Assembly (NCBI GenBank): GCA_905192805.1
Contig: CAJJMF010000118.1
Coordinates: 1-8,220 of the forward strand
DNA: 8,220 nt
Direction: 5' to 3'
Origin: an uncultured Sutterella sp.
GTDB taxonomy: Bacteria > Pseudomonadota > Gammaproteobacteria > Burkholderiales > Burkholderiaceae_F
Under the pieces are notes generated by a model that saw only the letters and a list, made by a program, of their open reading frames with translations, made no database searches and was not told where the DNA came from. How positions within the stretch are numbered: the stretch's first letter is position 1; the number at the start of each line of letters is the position of its first letter. Position numbers and translations under genes: made by a program. Below are positions 1 through 6,383 of the stretch, in pieces.

Positions 1-4
1 AAAT

Positions 5-10
5 AAAGGA
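5..10 (+). promoter_or_regulatory. Ribosome binding site of hisS
   Basis: AAAGGA sits 7 bases before the ATG at 18. It decides between that ATG and the out-of-frame ATG at 11, which gives only a four-codon frame. Confidence 0.7.
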
Positions 11-17
11 ATGCACG

Positions 18-1313
18 ATGAGTAAAGAAAAGTTCAGTGGTGTCAAAGGCATGAACGATATGCTGCCTGAAGATGCAGCCATTTGGCAGCATCTCCAGAA
101 GACGGCTGTCAGTGTGGTCGAGCGCTATGGCTATCAAGAAATTCGCACGCCTATCTTAGAAGACACCCGTGTGTTTACCCGCGGTGTGGGCGAAGTGACC
201 GATATTGTGGAAAAGGAAATGTATTCCTTTACCGATAGCCTCAATGGAGACCAGTTAACGTTGCGTCCGGAAGGGACGTCTGCGGTCGTGCGTAGCGTGA
301 ACGAACATAACTTGATCTACGGCACGGTACAACGTTTGTGGTACTGCGGTCCGATGTTCCGCCATGAACGTCCTCAGCGTGGTCGCTATCGCCAGTTCCA
401 CCAGTTTGGCGTGGAAGCCTTGGGGATTGCGGGGCCGGATATCGATGCTGAAATGCTCATCATGCTCAACCGTTTATGGAAAGAATTGGGCGTGGGCGCG
501 GTTCGCTTAGAGTTAAACACCTTAGGGGCTTTGCCAGAACGTCAGGCTCACCGTGAAGCGTTGATTCGTTACTTTGAAGCGCATAAGGATGTGTTGGACG
601 AAGATGCGTTACGCCGTTTACACAGCAACCCGTTACGTATTTTGGATACCAAGAATCCGGATATGCAGGACTTGGTGAATGCCGCTCCGCGTCTGTTGGA
701 CTATTTAGGGGACGAAAGCCGTACGTTCTTAAATCGCTTGGAAGCGATGGTGAGCGCGGCGGGTATTGACTATGTGATTAACCCCCGTTTGGTCCGTGGT
801 TTGGATTACTATAACCACACAGTCTTTGAATGGATTACCGATAAGCTCGGAGCGCAAGGTACCATCTGTGGTGGTGGTCGTTATGACCCGTTGATTGAAC
901 TCTTAGGTGGCCGTCCTGCCCCTGGGGTGGGCTTTGCCATGGGTATGGAACGTATCATTGAATTGATGCGTGAATGTGGCGTTGTCCCGAGTCGTACCCA
1001 GACCGATGTGTATGTGATCCACCATGAAGGTGAGGCTCACCTCAAGGCGATGCAAATTGCCGAGGCGTTGCGTGACGTGGGTTTACGCGTGATTGTGCAT
1101 CCCGGAGAAGCAAAGTTACAGAATCAGATGAAGAAAGCTGACGCAAGTGGTGCAGAATTTGCTATCTTCGCTACGGATGATGAATTGGCTGCCGGTACGG
1201 TGCTTGTGAAATCGCTACGTGACCATGCCAGCATGGCCGCAGGCGAACAAAAGGCGATTGCCGTAGCGGACGTCGCCCAGTGGGTGAAAAACCTGATGAC
1301 CTCGGTTGCCTAA
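18..1313 (+). CDS. hisS: Histidine--tRNA ligase (class II)
   Basis: Cytoplasmic histidyl-tRNA synthetase, which charges tRNA-His with histidine using ATP. The 431-residue product is close to the usual length (E. coli 424). Visible class II signatures are motif 2 at about residues 114-133 ([20 protein letters not shown]), the histidine-specific RGLDYY at 260-265 with the catalytic arginine at 260, the glycine-rich CGGGRYDPL at 284-292, and motif 3 at about 302-315 ([12 protein letters not shown]). The C-terminal anticodon-binding domain spans roughly 328-431. The ATG at 18 is chosen because AAAGGA lies 7 bases upstream and the nearby ATG at 11 meets a stop after four codons. It is the first gene of a close-packed series with the yfgM-like gene and bamB. 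In this class ispG usually precedes hisS, but that would lie outside the window. No key residue is missing. Confidence 0.98.
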   Translation: MSKEKFSGVKGMNDMLPEDAAIWQHLQKTAVSVVERYGYQEIRTPILEDTRVFTRGVGEVTDIVEKEMYSFTDSLNGDQLTLRPEGTSAVVRSVNEHNLIYGTVQRLWYCGPMFRHERPQRGRYRQFHQFGVEALGIAGPDIDAEMLIMLNRLWKELGVGAVRLELNTLGALPERQAHREALIRYFEAHKDVLDEDALRRLHSNPLRILDTKNPDMQDLVNAAPRLLDYLGDESRTFLNRLEAMVSAAGIDYVINPRLVRGLDYYNHTVFEWITDKLGAQGTICGGGRYDPLIELLGGRPAPGVGFAMGMERIIELMRECGVVPSRTQTDVYVIHHEGEAHLKAMQIAEALRDVGLRVIVHPGEAKLQNQMKKADASGAEFAIFATDDELAAGTVLVKSLRDHASMAAGEQKAIAVADVAQWVKNLMTSVA

Positions 1314-1348
1314 TTCACCAATAACGCCACGAAAAGGAAAGCAACATC

Positions 1349-1990
1349 ATGGCTTATGACTTAGAAGAACAAGAGAGTATTGACCAATTAAAGGCTTGGT
1401 GGGATAAGTGGGGTACCCCCATTACCGCCGTGGTTTGCATTGGATGCCTTGCGTTTGCGGGTTGGAACGTTTGGAATTGGTACCAGCGTAATCAAGTCGC
1501 CAAAGCTTCGGCCGTCTATGTTACCCTGCAGAATGCGGTGATCCAGCACGACAAGAAAAACATTGTGTCGGCGTCCACGGGTTTGATCGATCAATACAGC
1601 TCCACCGTTTATGCTCCTCTGGGGGCGTTAAGTGCGGCCTCGGCTCAGAATGCGTTGGGGGATTACGATAACGCGGCGACGTTACTCAACTGGGTGATCA
1701 ATAAGTCGGGTCATCCGGAGTACGAAAGTGTGGCGCGTTTACGCTTAGCGTCGGTGGAACTCTCGCGCAATAAGCCCGATGATGCACAGCGTGCGCTTGA
1801 ACCGGTGAAAGCAACGCCTTCGAATGCCATTGAATTGGACGATCGTTGGGGCGATGTGTACTTTGCCAAGGGGGACTATGCCAAGGCACGTGAACATTGG
1901 GAAAAAGTGCTCAAGAGCACCAATCCTTTGGACGATAACATCCGTACCTTGGTGACCTTTAAGTTGGGCTCGATTCCTGTTAAGGATTAA
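1349..1990 (+). CDS. yfgM: YfgM-like tetratricopeptide protein, ancillary SecYEG translocon subunit
   Basis: Predicted inner-membrane protein of 213 residues (E. coli YfgM 206) with the family topology: an acidic cytoplasmic N-terminus (MAYDLEEQESIDQLKAWWDKWG), one membrane helix at about 23-45, and a periplasmic domain of helical tetratricopeptide-like repeats, the clearest at about 162-190 (ELDDRWGDVYFAKGDYAKAREHWEKV). In E. coli, YfgM binds SecYEG and the periplasmic chaperone PpiD and helps newly exported proteins. The role here follows from family and context, since TPR sequence alone is not specific. AAAAGGAAA lies 9 bases before the ATG. The gene starts 35 bases after hisS, and 57 bases separate it from bamB with no terminator, matching the conserved hisS-yfgM-bamB order and suggesting co-transcription. 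Confidence 0.9.
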   Translation: MAYDLEEQESIDQLKAWWDKWGTPITAVVCIGCLAFAGWNVWNWYQRNQVAKASAVYVTLQNAVIQHDKKNIVSASTGLIDQYSSTVYAPLGALSAASAQNALGDYDNAATLLNWVINKSGHPEYESVARLRLASVELSRNKPDDAQRALEPVKATPSNAIELDDRWGDVYFAKGDYAKAREHWEKVLKSTNPLDDNIRTLVTFKLGSIPVKD

Positions 1991-2047
1991 GGCTCACGCG
2001 CTTAAAAGACCTGAATACTCAATTATGCGAATCGGAGAGCACTGGAT

Positions 2048-3190
2048 ATGATGCTTAAAAAATTATCTACCTTCATGGCTGCAACGTTGATGACGGTTTC
2101 GTTAGCAGGTTGCGGACTTTTCTCTTCCAGCAGTACCCACGAACCTGTGGATCTGGATGAATTTACCGCGTCCGTTGCCACGAAGACAGTTTGGACAGCC
2201 AATGTGGGGGATAGCGAAGGCTATATGGTGCCTGCCGTGACGGATAACGCGGTTTATGCTGCGGGCGATGACCGTCTCTATCGTTTAAATCGTGATAATG
2301 GGGACAAGGTCTGGAGCGTTGACCTCAAGGGGCAAGTGACTGCCGGGGTCGGTACCGACGGTAATACGGTAGCTGTGGTCAGTGCTGGCGGGCAGTTAGA
2401 AGTCTTCAATCAAGAAGGTAAACCCGTCTGGAACAAGAAGCTCACGGCGGATGCCACGATTCCTCCCTTGGTAGGTAATGGCTTAGTGGTGGTAACGAGT
2501 GCGGATGCACGCACCAGTGCGTTTGATTTGGGTTCGGGTGCTCCGCTTTGGAGTTATCAGAGTCAGGCGCCTGCGTTGACGTTACAAACCTTCCGACAGA
2601 TGGTTTGGTCGCCCGCAGGTATTTTGGTGGGCCAGGCCAACGGTCGCTTACTGGCGTTGAGCCCCCGCGGTGAAGTCGTCTTTGACGCGGTGATCTCGGA
2701 ATCGCATGGGATTACCGAAGTGGAACGTTTAGTGGACATCGTCGGACGTCCTTGGATTGATCAGCAGATGATGTGTGCCGCCGCCTTCCAAGGTTCGTTG
2801 GTCTGCATGAATGCTCAAAATGGTCAGGTTCTTTGGCATCAAAAAGTCGATGCCGTGAGCGGGGTTATCTCCGACCCACAAAAAATGTACTTAGTTGACT
2901 CCAAAGGGATCCTACATGCGTATAATCGCGAAAACGGTAACGAGGTCTGGACACGCGACAATCTGCTTTACCGTAATCCCTCGGCTCCCGTTGTGGTAGG
3001 GAACACGATTGCCACGGGTGATTATGACGGCTATGTGTCGTTCTTTAGCCCGGCGGACGGCAAAACGGTCTCTCGCTTACACTTGGATGGTGCCGTAAAA
3101 GCGCCCGCAACTCCGCTTGCCTTTGGGGCCGTGTTCCAAACGGTCGAAGGGGAAGTGGCCTATGTTGTGCAGGACTCGCTAATGAAATAA
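2048..3190 (+). CDS. bamB: Outer-membrane protein assembly factor BamB (lipoprotein)
   Basis: BamB is the beta-propeller lipoprotein of the BAM complex, which folds and inserts beta-barrel proteins into the outer membrane. The 380-residue product has a lipoprotein signal peptide: KK at 4-5, a hydrophobic stretch at 8-20 and lipobox LAGC with the lipidated cysteine at 22. Residue +2 is Gly, so Lol sorting to the outer membrane is expected. From about 48 to 376 it carries repeated PQQ-type blades, for example AVYAAGDDRLYRLNRDNGDKVW (68-89) and GSLVCMNAQNGQVLW (249-263). TEVERLVDI at 223-231 matches the conserved region of E. coli BamB that contacts BamA. GGAG lies 10 bases before the ATG at 2048. 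A second ATG at 2051 would change only one residue. It is the last gene before a hairpin with a T-run. Confidence 0.97.
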   Translation: MMLKKLSTFMAATLMTVSLAGCGLFSSSSTHEPVDLDEFTASVATKTVWTANVGDSEGYMVPAVTDNAVYAAGDDRLYRLNRDNGDKVWSVDLKGQVTAGVGTDGNTVAVVSAGGQLEVFNQEGKPVWNKKLTADATIPPLVGNGLVVVTSADARTSAFDLGSGAPLWSYQSQAPALTLQTFRQMVWSPAGILVGQANGRLLALSPRGEVVFDAVISESHGITEVERLVDIVGRPWIDQQMMCAAAFQGSLVCMNAQNGQVLWHQKVDAVSGVISDPQKMYLVDSKGILHAYNRENGNEVWTRDNLLYRNPSAPVVVGNTIATGDYDGYVSFFSPADGKTVSRLHLDGAVKAPATPLAFGAVFQTVEGEVAYVVQDSLMK

Positions 3191-3228
3191 CAACGTTTCC
3201 CTCGGTTTGACGAATCGTTTTATTCTTT

Positions 3229-3270
3229 GAGCGGTCCGACGCCACTTCGTTGGATCGCTCTTTTCATTTT
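3229..3270 (+). terminator. Hairpin with T-run between bamB and der (terminator or attenuator)
   Basis: Arms GAGCGGTCCGAC (3229-3240) and GTTGGATCGCTC (3249-3260) pair over 12 positions with two G-U pairs and an 8-base loop, followed by TTTTCATTTT (3261-3270). This is the form of a rho-independent terminator for the hisS-yfgM-bamB unit. It ends 10 bases before the der ATG and so occupies the place of the der ribosome binding site. It could instead act as an attenuator or a structured leader. Confidence 0.75.
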
Positions 3271-3279
3271 GTAATCAAC

Positions 3280-4617
3280 ATGCTTCCAGTAATTGCTCTC
3301 GTCGGACGCCCCAATGTGGGTAAGTCCACGCTCTTTAACCGATTGACTCGCTCCCGTGATGCTATCGTAGCTGACTTCCCTGGCCTCACTCGCGATCGCC
3401 AGTATGGTCAAGGCCGTGTCGGACCCATTCCCTATATTGTGGTGGACACCGGTGGTTTTGAACCCATCAAGTCCGAAGGGATTGTCCAAGCCATGGCGAG
3501 TCAGGCGGAGTTAGCGATCGAAGAAGCGGATGTCGTTTTGTTTGTATGCGACGCCCGCTCGGGGCTAACCCCTCACGATCAACGTATTGCCCGCTATTTG
3601 CGTGAAACCGGTCGTAAGATTGTCCTTCTTGTCAATAAAGCCGAAGGTCTCACGGATTTAGCCAAGGCCGAATTCTATGAATTGGGGCTTGGGGAACCGT
3701 GCTTAATTTCGGCTGCCCACGGTCAAGGCGTCAAGGCGGTGATGGATATGGTGCTCGACGGTTTTGAGCCCGATCCGGAAGAACCGGTCGATCCGGATGC
3801 CCCGAAGCGCTTAAAAGTGACGTTGGCTGGACGCCCGAATGCCGGGAAGTCCACGCTCATCAATGCACTCATTGGTGAGGAACGTTTGATTGCGTTTGAC
3901 ATGCCTGGCACCACCCGCGACGCGATTAAGGTCGATTTTGAATACAATGATCGCCCGTACGAATTGGTCGACACGGCAGGGTTGCGTAAGAAAGGCAAGG
4001 TCTTTGAAGCCATTGAAAAGTTTTCCGTTGTCAAAACGCTACAGGCGATCGAAGACTCGAACGTGGTGATTCTCGTCATCGACGCGAAAAACGGGATTGC
4101 AGACCATGATGCGCACATTGCAGGCTATGTGCTCGATAGTGGCCGAGCGTTAGTGGTGGCGGTCAATAAGTGGGACTTATTGGATAGCTACCAACGTGAC
4201 ATGTTTAGTCTTGAATTGGAACGTAAGTTGCATTTCTTGCGTTGGGCACGCATGATCCGCATCTCCGCTTTAAAACGCAACGGGCTCAATCACTTGATGA
4301 ATGCCGTCGACGAAGCGCATGCCGCAGCCTACCGTAAGATTCCGACGAATCAGCTCACGAAGTGCTTAATTGAAGCCGTGGAACGCCAACAGCCTCCGCG
4401 TGCTCGTGGTGGTCGTCCGAAACCCCGTTACGCACACCAAGGGGGTTCGAACCCGCCGGTGATCGTGATTCACGGTAATGCCCTTGAAGACATCGGAGAG
4501 TCGTATCGTCGCTATTTGGAAAGCTATTTCCGCGATAAATTCGATTTAGCTGGAACGCCGTTACGCATCGAATTCCGCACAAAAGACAACCCGTTTGTGA
4601 AGGATGATAAAAAGTAA
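3280..4617 (+). CDS. der: Ribosome-assembly GTPase Der (EngA), two G domains
   Basis: Essential GTPase needed for maturation of the 50S ribosomal subunit. The 445-residue protein has two tandem G domains and a C-terminal KH-like domain. Domain 1: P-loop GRPNVGKST (9-17), DTGG (56-59), NKAE (119-122) in the NKxD place, SAAHG (144-148). Domain 2: GRPNAGKST (184-192), DTAG (231-234), NKWD (296-299), SALK (329-332). The KH-like domain covers about 345-440 and includes [18 protein letters not shown] (383-400). The Glu in the first NKxD motif is, as I recall, usual in betaproteobacterial Der. The ATG at 3280 is chosen because family members begin at this point ([17 protein letters not shown]). An in-frame TTG at 3250 would add ten residues lying inside the upstream hairpin. 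No Shine-Dalgarno sequence is visible before 3280. A strong terminator follows the gene. Confidence 0.97.
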   Translation: MLPVIALVGRPNVGKSTLFNRLTRSRDAIVADFPGLTRDRQYGQGRVGPIPYIVVDTGGFEPIKSEGIVQAMASQAELAIEEADVVLFVCDARSGLTPHDQRIARYLRETGRKIVLLVNKAEGLTDLAKAEFYELGLGEPCLISAAHGQGVKAVMDMVLDGFEPDPEEPVDPDAPKRLKVTLAGRPNAGKSTLINALIGEERLIAFDMPGTTRDAIKVDFEYNDRPYELVDTAGLRKKGKVFEAIEKFSVVKTLQAIEDSNVVILVIDAKNGIADHDAHIAGYVLDSGRALVVAVNKWDLLDSYQRDMFSLELERKLHFLRWARMIRISALKRNGLNHLMNAVDEAHAAAYRKIPTNQLTKCLIEAVERQQPPRARGGRPKPRYAHQGGSNPPVIVIHGNALEDIGESYRRYLESYFRDKFDLAGTPLRIEFRTKDNPFVKDDKK

Positions 4618-4644
4618 GCGACGTTCTCCCAGTCACGCTTTTAC

Positions 4645-4674
4645 AAAGCGCTTCAAATCTGAAGCGCTTTTTTT
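4645..4674 (+). terminator. Intrinsic terminator after der
   Basis: A perfect 10-bp stem, AAAGCGCTTC (4645-4654) with GAAGCGCTTT (4661-4670), has a 6-base loop AAATCT and runs into seven T's (4668-4674). It lies 27 bases after the der stop and separates der from hfq. Confidence 0.93.
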
Positions 4675-4696
4675 GCGATGCAAAATGTCAAAAGAG

Positions 4697-4705
4697 TGTT
4701 AACAT
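4697..4705 (+). promoter_or_regulatory. Candidate extended -10 promoter of hfq
   Basis: TGTTAACAT has the form TG-n-TAACAT, an extended -10 element matching TATAAT at four of six positions. It lies just after the der terminator and about 143 bases before the hfq ATG. No good -35 element stands 16-18 bases upstream. Since the terminator blocks read-through from der, hfq needs a promoter in this gap, and this is the best candidate I see. Transcription would begin near 4712 and give a leader of roughly 135 bases. Confidence 0.35.
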
Positions 4706-4733
4706 ATTTGTGATCGCTCTCGAACAGAGAGTA

Positions 4734-4764
4734 CGTCAAATACACTCGTCGCAGGATTTTGACG
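4734..4764 (+). repeat. Inverted repeat in the hfq upstream region
   Basis: CGTCAAA (4734-4740) and TTTGACG (4758-4764) are exact inverted copies separated by 17 bases. They may form a hairpin in the hfq leader or a protein-binding site. Short words like this can also arise by chance. Confidence 0.35.
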
Positions 4765-4779
4765 CAAAAATGTGACGAT

Positions 4780-4791
4780 AAGAACAACAAA
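4780..4791 (+). promoter_or_regulatory. Run of four ARN triplets in the hfq leader (possible Hfq site)
   Basis: AAG-AAC-AAC-AAA is four consecutive A-R-N triplets, the pattern bound by the distal face of Hfq. A further run of three, AAG-AAT-AAC (4838-4846), fills the space between the hfq Shine-Dalgarno sequence and its ATG. Hfq is known to repress its own translation in E. coli. That the same happens here is inference. Confidence 0.4.
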
Positions 4792-4799
4792 GTGCTGAG

Positions 4800-4825
4800 G
4801 ACATCCACCAACAACGCCGGATGTC
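4800..4825 (+). repeat. Leader hairpin just upstream of the hfq ribosome binding site
   Basis: GACATCC (4800-4806) and GGATGTC (4819-4825) form a perfect 7-bp stem with a 12-base A/C-rich loop (4807-4818). It ends 8 bases before the GGAG of hfq. There is no T-run, so it is a leader structure and not a terminator. Confidence 0.5.
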
Positions 4826-4833
4826 ACTTGCTC

Positions 4834-4837
4834 GGAG
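4834..4837 (+). promoter_or_regulatory. Ribosome binding site of hfq
   Basis: GGAG stands 10 bases before the ATG at 4848 and fixes the start there. The in-frame ATG at 4821 lies in the right arm of the leader hairpin and would add nine residues (MSLARRRIT) not found in Hfq proteins. Confidence 0.75.
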
Positions 4838-4847
4838 AAGAATAACT

Positions 4848-5081
4848 ATGACAACAAAAGGTCAACTCCTTCAGGATCCTTTCCTCAACAGTTTACGTAA
4901 GGATCATATCCCTGTATCCATCTATCTCGTTAATGGCATTAAATTGCAGGGACAGATCGAAAGCTTCGATCAGTATGTCGTCCTACTTCGCAATACGGTT
5001 ACCCAGATGGTGTATAAGCACGCCATCAGTACGGTGGTGCCGACGCGTGCTGTGAATATGCCTACTGAAACGGAGAACTGA
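4848..5081 (+). CDS. hfq: RNA chaperone Hfq
   Basis: Hexameric Sm-like RNA chaperone that pairs small regulatory RNAs with mRNAs in the cytoplasm. The 77-residue product covers the complete Sm core: the [10 protein letters not shown]-terminus (6-14), Sm1 [22 protein letters not shown] (26-47) and Sm2 [10 protein letters not shown] (56-65). Numbering is one ahead of E. coli, so proximal-face residues are Q9, D10, K57 and H58, and distal-face residues include Y26. The rim patch reads RKDH (17-20) where E. coli has RRER, so one arginine is retained. The C-terminal tail after the Sm core is very short (about 12 residues), as in many Betaproteobacteria. The gene follows the der terminator and precedes hflX, as expected. 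Start choice rests on the GGAG 10 bases upstream and on family length. Confidence 0.98.
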   Translation: MTTKGQLLQDPFLNSLRKDHIPVSIYLVNGIKLQGQIESFDQYVVLLRNTVTQMVYKHAISTVVPTRAVNMPTETEN

Positions 5082-5088
5082 TATCAGT
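5077..5088. repeat. 12-bp palindrome over the hfq stop codon
   Basis: ACTGATATCAGT is a perfect 12-bp palindrome containing the hfq TGA stop (5079-5081) and is followed by ATTTTT. It could be a dimeric protein-binding site, a very small hairpin or chance. Confidence 0.4.
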
Positions 5089-5108
5089 ATTTTTCAGATT
5101 GATGCCGA

Positions 5109-5136
5109 GCGTGATACGGACGTATCACGCGCTTTT
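5109..5136 (+). terminator. Hairpin with short T-run just before hflX (possible attenuator)
   Basis: GCGTGATACG (5109-5118) and CGTATCACGC (5121-5130) are exact inverted copies two bases apart, giving a 9-bp stem with a GGAC tetraloop, followed by GC and TTTT (5133-5136). The GTG at 5140 lies 3 bases after the T's. The weak T-run suggests partial termination between hfq and hflX, or a translational block. If hflX really starts upstream, this palindrome is inside its coding region. Confidence 0.5.
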
Positions 5137-5139
5137 CTC

Positions 5140-6315
5140 GTGTCCGTTACGATTGGTCGAACGGTCTATGATGATTCTGCCCAAGAGCTCTCACTCTTGG
5201 TGAAATCGGATAATTTGGAACCGGTTGGACTCTTAACGGCAAAACGTGATAAACCGGACCCGGCCTTTTTTATTGGCTCGGGTAAAGTGGAAGAGTTGGG
5301 GGCGTTAGCCAAAGGGGCCGATGCCAATATTGTGGTGTTCGACGTACCCTTATCTGCAGCGCAACAGCGTAACATCGAACGCGCCATTGATCTGCCTGTT
5401 CTCGATCGAACCCAGCTTATTTTGGACATTTTCCGAGCCCGTGCAAAAAGCCGTGAAGGGCGTTTGCAGGTTGAGTTAGCACAACTCGAACACCTGTCGA
5501 CGCGCTTGGTTCGTGGCTGGACGCACTTGGAGCGTCAGCGTGGGGGGCTCTCGAAGACGGGCGGTCCAGGCGAAAAGCAAATTGAATTGGACCGACGCAT
5601 GATTGGTGTGCGTATGAAGCAACTACGCGACCAATTAAAGCGCTTAAAACGTCAACGTGATACCCAACGGCGTGCGCGCTCGCGTGGCGACACGTTGACC
5701 GTGTCGTTAGTCGGGTACACCAATGCCGGAAAGTCCACCCTCTTTAATAAACTCACCCGTGCGAGTAGCTATGCGGCTGACCAACTCTTTGCGACGTTGG
5801 ATACGACCGCACGCCGATGCTGGATTAGTGATGAGGAAACCGTCGTTGCGAGTGATACCGTCGGGTTTATTCGTGGCTTACCTCACCAATTGATTGAAGC
5901 GTTTAAGTCCACACTGGATGAAACCGTACATGCGGATTTGCTCTTGCATGTCGTGGATGCCTCGTCCGCGGTGCGGGAAGACCAAATCCGTGAAGTCAAT
6001 AAGGTGCTCGAAGAAATCAAGGCAGACGATATTCCGACGATTTTGGTCTATAACAAAATTGACCAGACGGAATTGGTGCCCGAAATTCAACGCGATACCG
6101 ATGGCCGTCCTCGTTCGGTGACTGTATCGGCCTTGACGGGGGATGGGTTAGATTTGTTACGTAGCGCGATTGGCGAGTTTGCTCACCAATGGCGAGACGA
6201 ACATCCTAATGAACCGCGTGCATTGGAAGACTGGGAAGTCGAACAACTCAATGCGGAACATGAACTGATTGCCTCCGACAACATCGAGGATTTCCTGACG
6301 CGAAAGCGTAAGTAA
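5140..6315 (+). CDS. hflX: Ribosome-splitting GTPase HflX
   Basis: GTPase that in E. coli splits stalled or heat-damaged 70S ribosomes. From the GTG at 5140 the product is 391 residues. Visible parts: N-terminal HflX domain with KPDPAFFIGSGKVEEL (38-53), LDRTQLILDIFRARA (88-102) and LVRGWTHLERQRGG (123-136), a helical linker at about 150-180, then the G domain with P-loop GYTNAGKST (192-200), TLD (219-221), DTVGF (239-243), NKID (305-308) and SALTG (330-334). The tail after about 350 is only some 40 residues and lacks the C-terminal domain of E. coli HflX (426 residues). No Shine-Dalgarno sequence precedes the GTG, and the frame stays open upstream to beyond the hfq stop, encoding RAFLV, which fits the usual first strand of the family. 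The true start is therefore uncertain. The usual partners hflK and hflC do not follow. Confidence 0.95.
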   Translation: MSVTIGRTVYDDSAQELSLLVKSDNLEPVGLLTAKRDKPDPAFFIGSGKVEELGALAKGADANIVVFDVPLSAAQQRNIERAIDLPVLDRTQLILDIFRARAKSREGRLQVELAQLEHLSTRLVRGWTHLERQRGGLSKTGGPGEKQIELDRRMIGVRMKQLRDQLKRLKRQRDTQRRARSRGDTLTVSLVGYTNAGKSTLFNKLTRASSYAADQLFATLDTTARRCWISDEETVVASDTVGFIRGLPHQLIEAFKSTLDETVHADLLLHVVDASSAVREDQIREVNKVLEEIKADDIPTILVYNKIDQTELVPEIQRDTDGRPRSVTVSALTGDGLDLLRSAIGEFAHQWRDEHPNEPRALEDWEVEQLNAEHELIASDNIEDFLTRKRK

Positions 6316-6328
6316 GTGAGTACTTACT
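6311..6328. repeat. Short inverted repeat over the hflX stop codon
   Basis: AGTAAGT (6311-6317) and ACTTACT (6322-6328) form a perfect 7-bp stem with loop GAGT, spanning the TAA of hflX (6313-6315). It stands 8 bases before the larger terminator stem. It may shield the mRNA end or be incidental. Confidence 0.4.
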
Positions 6329-6336
6329 ATAAAAAT

Positions 6337-6373
6337 AAAAGGCGACGATTCTTTGTAGAAGCGTCGCCTTTTT
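6337..6373. terminator. Bidirectional terminator between hflX and the M20 peptidase gene
   Basis: AAAAGGCGACG (6337-6347) pairs with CGTCGCCTTTT (6362-6372). An inner TTCT/AGAA pairing (6349-6352 with 6357-6360) extends the stem past one A-G mismatch to a TTGT loop. T's follow on the plus strand, and the A-rich stretch 6329-6340 gives a T-run on the minus strand. It therefore serves both convergent genes. Confidence 0.9.
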
Positions 6374-6383
6374 AGTGGGAATC

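Noticed and set aside
1..6. Last codon and stop of an upstream gene (AAA TAA), perhaps ispG
   Set aside because: Six bases cannot support a gene call, although ispG is the usual neighbour of hisS in this class.
1994..2003. TCACGCGCTT shared with 5125-5134 in another intergenic region
   Set aside because: Many 10-base matches are expected by chance in a window of this size, and the contexts differ.
3250..3279. TTG start giving der ten extra N-terminal residues
   Set aside because: The extension lies in the right arm and T-run of the hairpin, has no SD, and Der proteins begin at the ATG 3280 sequence.
3634..3645. NKAE in place of NKxD in the first G domain of Der
   Set aside because: As I recall this is the usual form in Burkholderiales Der, so it is not a loss of function.
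3723..4118. 131-codon open frame on the minus strand inside der
   Set aside because: It is fully inside conserved der sequence, has no recognisable domain, and its composition is that of a shadow of the coding strand.
4821..4847. ATG at 4821 as the hfq start
   Set aside because: It precedes the clear GGAG at 4834-4837 and adds nine residues unlike any Hfq N-terminus.
5894..6121. 75-codon plus-strand frame inside hflX
   Set aside because: It overlaps the conserved G domain of hflX in another frame and resembles no protein family I know.
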